NCBI GenBank assembly: GCA_002420105.1
Contig: DIHJ01000108.1
Location: 1 to 8,609 of the forward strand
Reading direction: 5' to 3'
DNA length: 8,609 nt
DNA from: Nitrospira sp. UBA5699
GTDB taxonomy: Bacteria > Nitrospirota > Nitrospiria > Nitrospirales > Nitrospiraceae
Shown here: positions 5,670 through 8,609 of the stretch, piece after piece
Layout of the letters: each line of letters opens with the position of its first letter
How positions within the stretch are numbered: the first letter of the stretch is position 1
Notes under the pieces: generated by a model
The model's input: the letters and a program-made list of their open reading frames with translations, nothing else
Databases searched by the model: none
Told to the model about the DNA's origin: nothing
Made by a program: the position numbers and the translations under genes

Positions 5670-6215
5670 ATGAAGCATCTTGCGGCCGTGATGACCCTGT
5701 TGTGGCTGGCCGGTTGCGCCGGCGTCCCGGTCGTGCCTTCGGATCTCAAGGAAAAGGTCGATCGGAAGCTCTCGTTTCAGCAGGTGAAGGACGCGCCGCA
5801 GTCCTACAAAGGCAGGCTCCTCGTGCTCGGAGGTGTGGTGCTCTCGGCCAAAACGACCAAACAGAACGGCACGAGGATCGAGATCCTTCAACTCCCCCTG
5901 GATGACAACGATGGACCGATCGGCCGGTTGACGGAATCGAAAGGGCGGTTTCTTGCGCAGCACAAGGAATTTCTCGACCCGGCGGCGGTTCCGGCGGGGA
6001 CGCTGCTGACGGTGGTCGGCGAGGTGACCGGGTCGGCCATACAACAGCTGGACGAGATCGAGTACCAGTATCCGACCGTCGAGATCCTGTCGATGACGGT
6101 CTGGCCTCCCGGGGTTCCGGCCTGGTGGGGCGGTTCCTATCCCTATACCGGCGCCTACTGGGGATCCTACGGGAGACCTCCCCATTGGATCCCCTGGCCG
6201 GTGGAGAAACGATGA
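5670..6215 (+). CDS. Slp-family outer-membrane lipoprotein
   Basis: This is a 181-residue lipoprotein precursor. Residues 1-16 (MKHLAAVMTLLWLAGC) form a short lipoprotein signal with lipobox LAGC and Cys16 as the lipidated residue. The residue after the cysteine is Ala, not the Asp of inner-membrane retention, consistent with outer-membrane sorting. The body matches the Slp family: APQSYKGRLLVLGGVV, RIEILQLPLD, a segment around KGRFLAQHKEFLDPA and LLTVVGEVTGS. The C-terminus is rich in Trp, Pro, Gly and Tyr. In E. coli, Slp is induced by starvation and stationary phase; the molecular role is unclear. The ATG at 5670 is chosen because it starts the signal peptide directly; the longer frame adds an implausible polar tail. 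Dodecin follows 42 nt later and may share the transcript. Confidence 0.88.
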   Translation: MKHLAAVMTLLWLAGCAGVPVVPSDLKEKVDRKLSFQQVKDAPQSYKGRLLVLGGVVLSAKTTKQNGTRIEILQLPLDDNDGPIGRLTESKGRFLAQHKEFLDPAAVPAGTLLTVVGEVTGSAIQQLDEIEYQYPTVEILSMTVWPPGVPAWWGGSYPYTGAYWGSYGRPPHWIPWPVEKR

Positions 6216-6257
6216 TGCAGCCGTTCCCTCATTATTTCACTCACAAAGGAGGATGCC

Positions 6258-6461
6258 ATGTCTGTTGCGAAAGTGACCGAGATCATCGCCGAATCCCCGA
6301 AGAGCTTTGAAGATGCCATTCAGTCCGGGATCGCCCGTGCCAACAAGACGCTGCAGAATTTGAAGAGCGCCTGGGTCAAGGATCAAAAGGTCGTCATCGA
6401 AAACGGCAAGATCGTGGAATACCGCGTCGGGTTGAAGGTCGCCTTCGTGCTGAAGGAATAG
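6258..6461 (+). CDS. Dodecin (flavin-binding storage protein)
   Basis: At 67 residues this is the usual dodecin length. It carries the family layout: VAKVTEIIAESPKSFEDAIQ (3-22), a long helix to about 37, Trp39 at the flavin-stacking position, and the closing strand pattern GKIVEYRVGLKVAFVLKE (50-67). Dodecins assemble as hollow dodecamers that bind flavins and are thought to buffer free flavin against photochemistry. Archaeal and several bacterial dodecins have YQV/FQV at the strand that contacts the flavin, whereas here it is YRV (Arg56). That variant occurs in another bacterial subgroup, as far as I recall. AAAGGAGG at 6245-6252, five bases before the ATG, is a near-perfect ribosome binding site and predicts high expression. 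Confidence 0.93.
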   Translation: MSVAKVTEIIAESPKSFEDAIQSGIARANKTLQNLKSAWVKDQKVVIENGKIVEYRVGLKVAFVLKE

Positions 6462-6490
6462 CGTGCGCCTTTGGCGATAGGGCCGGTCGC

Positions 6491-6637
6491 GTGGGGCGGG
6501 GGCTGCATCCCGCCGTGGGGCCCGTGGTAATGGCCTTCCGATTGCAGGGAGAATGTCGCCGATCGAAAGGCGGAGCGTGGGTTTTGCGGCGAACCCGGCC
6601 TGCCTGGTGGGGAGTCAGGCTCCATCCGGCAGTATGG
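6491..6637. repeat. Two imperfect direct repeats of about 30 nt between dodecin and the NTF2-like gene
   Basis: Unit 1 (6491-6520) and unit 2 (6607-6637) both start GTGGGG, followed after 4 or 5 nt by GGCTnCATCCnGCnGT and ending GG. Both contain a CATCC core and lie 116 nt apart. The gap 6462-6665 has no credible coding content. The frame that crosses it translates both units to LHPAV, but this frame seems to be accidental. Confidence 0.3.
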
Positions 6638-6665
6638 AGAGCAGGACAAGGGAAGGGGAACGAAC

Positions 6666-6743
6666 ATGCGACCGCCGATTCTCTCCGAGAATTCGGATCT
6701 CCCGCGGCCATGGCATCGTCATTGCGTCTTTTCATGGCCATGA
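6666..6743 (+). other. Possible 25-codon leader ORF coupled to the NTF2-like gene
   Basis: An ATG at 6666 has AAGGGGA about 7 nt upstream, the best ribosome binding site in this gap. It opens 25 codons starting MRPPILSENSD and ending TGA at 6741-6743. That TGA overlaps the ATG at 6740 of the next gene (ATGA), while that gene itself has no Shine-Dalgarno sequence. The layout fits translational coupling. The peptide has no recognisable attenuator features and is not a signal peptide. Alternatively the true start uses this region and a frameshift separates them. Confidence 0.3.
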
Positions 6744-7291
6744 AGAATCAGAAGAAGCTTGTTGCCGCCGTCGTCCTCGCGGCCGCGGTGGTGGCCGGGC
6801 AGTGGCACCATCCGGACCGGTCGGCGGCGGCCGTCGAGGTTGCTCCGGGAGCGGTCGCGGAGACCGACCGGAGCGTCATGAACGAACTGGTGGCCGCGTT
6901 CGATCGGGCGGAGGTGGCGGTGCAACATGCCGATCCCGATGCGCTGATGCTCTTCTATGCGAAGGGGTACAACTATCACGGCCTGAAGCGTCCGGACGTG
7001 CGACGCGTCTGGAGCGAGGTCTTTACCCACTACGCGCAGGTGATGTCGAAGCATGTGTTCACCGATCTCAGGGTGGTGAAGTCGGGAGCGGGCTGGAAGG
7101 CGTTCGTTTCCTGCACCGGCGGGCTGTACGGAACGGAGAAGGAGACGGGCAAATCCATCACGATCGATAACTGGGTGCGCGAGGTGCATTTGCTCGTCAA
7201 AGAGAAGGCCGGGTGGAAATTTCTCGGGAACGTGGGCGGCGCCTCTCCCGCTGCGCCGCCGGCCGGCGCGCCGCACCATCCGCTGTTCTAA
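6740..7291 (+). CDS. Exported NTF2/SnoaL-like (DUF4440-type) protein
   Basis: This is a 183-residue protein. An N-terminal signal peptide (KNQKK charged region, then LVAAVVLAAAVVAG to about residue 21) points to export; no lipobox Cys is present. The mature part is a single alpha+beta cone domain of the NTF2/SnoaL type: helix VMNELVAAFDRAEVAVQHAD, then ALMLFYAKGYNYHG, a helix with VWSEVFTHYAQ, and strands ending WVREVHLLVKEKAGWKFLGN. The C-terminus is Pro/Ala/His-rich. Such domains bind small ligands or act as isomerases or dehydratases, but nothing here indicates a substrate. The ATG at 6740 or 6734 directly precedes the signal peptide. Neither has its own ribosome binding site, and ATG 6740 overlaps the stop of the upstream mini-ORF. 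No transcription signal could be assigned. Confidence 0.75.
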   Translation: MKNQKKLVAAVVLAAAVVAGQWHHPDRSAAAVEVAPGAVAETDRSVMNELVAAFDRAEVAVQHADPDALMLFYAKGYNYHGLKRPDVRRVWSEVFTHYAQVMSKHVFTDLRVVKSGAGWKAFVSCTGGLYGTEKETGKSITIDNWVREVHLLVKEKAGWKFLGNVGGASPAAPPAGAPHHPLF

Positions 7292-7455
7292 ACGTGACAC
7301 GTGACTCGTCTTTGCGAAGCGTATCTCGCTCGATCTGGTCAAGGGCAAGCGGCGCGTGGCGAGCGGCGCTGCTCTTTCCGATACCTCTCGCCTCTAGCCC
7401 CGAGCCTCGAACATAACCTGCGAGATACCGGTGACGGGCCCAAGGACGCATTCTT

Positions 7456-7467
7456 GATCACGTGATC
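7456..7467. promoter_or_regulatory. Perfect 12-bp palindrome, candidate operator of the quinone reductase gene
   Basis: GATCACGTGATC is self-complementary over all 12 positions and lies 19 nt before the ATG at 7487. Its position over the presumed leader or promoter suits a dimeric repressor. No regulator gene is in the window, and -35/-10 elements are not clear. The rest of 7292-7486 contains two adjacent ACGTGAC heptamers (7292-7305) and GC-rich sequence, with no gene. Confidence 0.4.
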
Positions 7468-7486
7468 TGATTTATCCAGGTCGTCG

Positions 7487-8074
7487 ATGAGTAAACGCAT
7501 CGTCATCATTCAGGGCCATCCGGATGCGCAGACCCGTCATTTCGGCCATGCGTTGGCAGATGAATATGCCAAGGGTTGCGAAGACGGCGGCCACGAGGTG
7601 AAGCGGATCGAGGTCGCGACGCTCGGGTTCCCGCTGTTGCGCACGAAGGAAGATTTCGAGAAGGGCACGCCGCCCGATTCCATCAAACAGGCGCAGGACG
7701 CCATCAAGTGGGCGGACCACCTCATGATCATCTATCCGCTGTGGCTCGGGTCGATGCCGGCTTTGCTGAAGGCGTTTCTCGAACAGGTCCTGCGCCCCGG
7801 TGTTGCGTTCGAGTATCAGACATCCGGCGGGATGGCGAAGAAACTGCTCACCGGCAAGTCTGCGCGCGTCGTCATCACGATGGGGATGCCGGCCTTCGTC
7901 TATCGCTGGATCTTCTTCGCCCACAGTCTCAAGAGTTTCAAACGCAACATGCTCCGGTTCTGCGGCATCAAGCCGACCAGGGTCACGCTCATCGGCAGCA
8001 TCGACACGATGACCGAAGCGCGGCGGCTGGGATGGCTGGATGAGATGCGGGGTTTGGGAGAATCGGGGAGGTGA
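7487..8074 (+). CDS. Flavodoxin_2-family NAD(P)H:quinone oxidoreductase
   Basis: This is a 195-residue cytoplasmic flavoprotein. The N-terminal strand and loop KRIVIIQGHPDAQTRHFGHAL (3-23) is the flavin-phosphate site of the NQO/MdaB-like family. WADHLMIIYPLWLGSMPALLKAFLEQVLRPGVAF (about 75-108) is the characteristic second segment. ARVVITMGMPAF (about 125-136) and FCGIKPTRVTLIGSID complete the Rossmann-like core. Members reduce quinones and other electrophiles by two electrons using NAD(P)H and are often induced by electrophile or redox stress. Length is typical. The ATG at 7487 has AGG six bases upstream. A palindrome just before the gene suggests local repression. The stop codon lies within the left arm of the hairpin-rich element that follows. 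Confidence 0.9.
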   Translation: MSKRIVIIQGHPDAQTRHFGHALADEYAKGCEDGGHEVKRIEVATLGFPLLRTKEDFEKGTPPDSIKQAQDAIKWADHLMIIYPLWLGSMPALLKAFLEQVLRPGVAFEYQTSGGMAKKLLTGKSARVVITMGMPAFVYRWIFFAHSLKSFKRNMLRFCGIKPTRVTLIGSIDTMTEARRLGWLDEMRGLGESGR

Positions 8075-8281
8075 GGAGCGGGTGGCCGTGGCTGCTCCCG
8101 TGCTCCGGCTCGATCGCACTAACCCTCGCAGCTCCTCGGCTCCGCAACTTGCGGCGTTCATGCTCCTCGGGAACGCCGCTTCGGACAGTGCTCGCCGTCC
8201 GCAAGCGGACCGTATCTGCTCGGGAAGTGCGGATCCCTCGCCTCCGCACAGGTCGCGGGCAACGGTCACCCGCTCCTCACC
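8070..8281. repeat. Hairpin-rich element of about 212 nt bounded by an inverted repeat
   Basis: The outer arms 8070-8092 and 8259-8281 are reverse-complementary at 21 of 23 positions (GGTGAGGAGCGGGTG at the outside). Inside lie further exact stems: CCGCAA/TTGCGG at 8142-8154 with a 1-nt centre; GCGGCGTTC/GAACGCCGC at 8151-8159 with 8171-8179, which competes with the first; GTCCGC/GCGGAC at 8197-8210; and GTGCGGA/TCCGCAC at 8227-8233 with 8243-8249. The tetramer GCTC followed by C/G-rich sequence recurs at 8102, 8131, 8162, 8190 and 8218, every 28-31 nt. No coding signal is evident. It could be a mobile, REP/BIME-like intergenic repeat, a structured RNA, or a processing or termination structure after the quinone reductase gene. 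Confidence 0.6.
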
Positions 8282-8333
8282 GGCCCGGTTGCGAGAGGAG
8301 GCCGGGATTCAACGGGTAGGCAACGTTCGCAAA

Positions 8334-8362
8334 TTGACAAGCCGCCGACTTCCCCCTAGACT
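8334..8362 (+). promoter_or_regulatory. Sigma70-type promoter of the restriction-modification gene
   Basis: A consensus TTGACA (8334-8339), a 17-nt spacer and TAGACT (8357-8362) place the start of transcription near 8369. That leaves a leader of about 25 nt with GGAG at 8382-8385 before the ATG at 8394. The gene therefore has its own promoter, separate from the quinone reductase unit. Confidence 0.65.
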
Positions 8363-8393
8363 CGCCCGCGAACCAATCCACGGAGCGTCGTAC

Positions 8394-8609
8394 ATGGGGC
8401 AGGTTCCCGCCGTTGTCGCCGCACTCATCGAACGATTCGAGCAGAACCGCGATTCCTACAAAAGTCAGGGTTACAACGAAACGCAATTGCGCCGGGAGTT
8501 CCTCGATCCCTTCTTTGAGGCGCTTGGCTGGGATGTGGCGAACAAGGCCGGCCACGCCGAGGCCTACAAAGACGTCATCCACGAAGATGCCATCAAGATC
8601 GGCGGTAAC
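8394..8609 (+). CDS. N-terminus of a type IIG (Eco57I-like) restriction-modification protein, cut by the window end
   Basis: Only the first 72 codons are present and the frame is open at the edge. The pattern ALIERFEQNRDSYKSQGYNE, then TQLRREFLDPFFEALGWDV and AYKDVIHEDAIKIGG, is the typical start of large single-chain restriction-methylation enzymes. There, an N-terminal PD-(D/E)xK nuclease is fused to an adenine-specific DNA methyltransferase and a target-recognition domain. The Glu in LRREF belongs to the nuclease fold; the catalytic D and ExK residues and all methylase motifs lie outside the window. GGAG 8 nt before the ATG and a strong promoter support the start. Type I HsdR-like N-terminal domains look similar, so the subtype is inferred. 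Confidence 0.75.
   Translation, partial: MGQVPAVVAALIERFEQNRDSYKSQGYNETQLRREFLDPFFEALGWDVANKAGHAEAYKDVIHEDAIKIGGN

Noticed and set aside
5602..5731. Shared 13-14-mer (GCCGGCGTCCCGG) before and inside the lipoprotein gene
   Set aside because: Short and GC-rich, with no extended similarity; most likely chance.
7292..7305. Tandem ACGTGAC heptamers after the NTF2-like gene
   Set aside because: Only two units, too short to call a repeat array; possibly part of a dispersed intergenic sequence, but not testable from this window.
7472..8269. 265-codon minus-strand open frame
   Set aside because: It is antisense to the quinone reductase gene and the hairpin element, and its composition is typical of a GC-rich shadow frame.

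Overview
The window looks like a high-GC chromosomal segment of a Gram-negative bacterium. A lipobox-bearing Slp-family outer-membrane lipoprotein implies an outer membrane. The mix of dodecin, Slp, two DUF2238 membrane proteins, RtcA and an AmrS remnant would fit a Nitrospira-like genome, but that assignment is inference from gene content only. No rRNA, tRNA, CRISPR array or intact insertion sequence was seen.

Left third (1-2600) is accessory DNA made of small toxin-antitoxin-type units. It holds a lone DUF2442 gene (minus strand), a MazEF-type pair (minus strand, with a readable promoter and a TAATG junction), and an MNT/HEPN pair (plus strand) whose HEPN gene is interrupted by an in-frame TAG exactly where a Tyr codon is expected. 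Two diverged copies of one sequence (about 134-180 and 1669-1714) sit in the non-coding parts of this island. Both would start a small protein with the pattern MTI-x-S-x-RSSR-x-D-x-MG.

Middle (2613-5356): rtcA (RNA 3'-phosphate cyclase, minus strand) is convergent with the HEPN unit and divergent from a broken start of an AmrS-like radical SAM gene (AmmeMemoRadiSam system). The amrS remnant keeps an extended -10 promoter, a ribosome binding site and the conserved CDLCPR segment, but it is frameshifted and cut short. Next comes a tandem pair of paralogous DUF2238 membrane proteins, 1 nt apart and clearly one operon.

Right part (5670-8609), all on the plus strand: an Slp lipoprotein, a dodecin flavin-storage protein, an exported NTF2/SnoaL-like protein with a possible translationally coupled leader ORF, and a Flavodoxin_2-type NAD(P)H:quinone reductase with a perfect 12-bp palindrome just upstream. 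A roughly 210-nt element follows, bounded by a 23-nt imperfect inverted repeat and packed with internal hairpins. A good sigma70-type promoter then leads into the first 72 codons of what looks like a type IIG (Eco57I-like) restriction-modification protein that runs off the window.

I did not find a clearly new multi-gene system. The best leads are the hairpin-rich element before the restriction gene, the amber-interrupted HEPN gene, the paired DUF2238 membrane proteins, and the duplicated small-ORF sequence in the toxin-antitoxin island.
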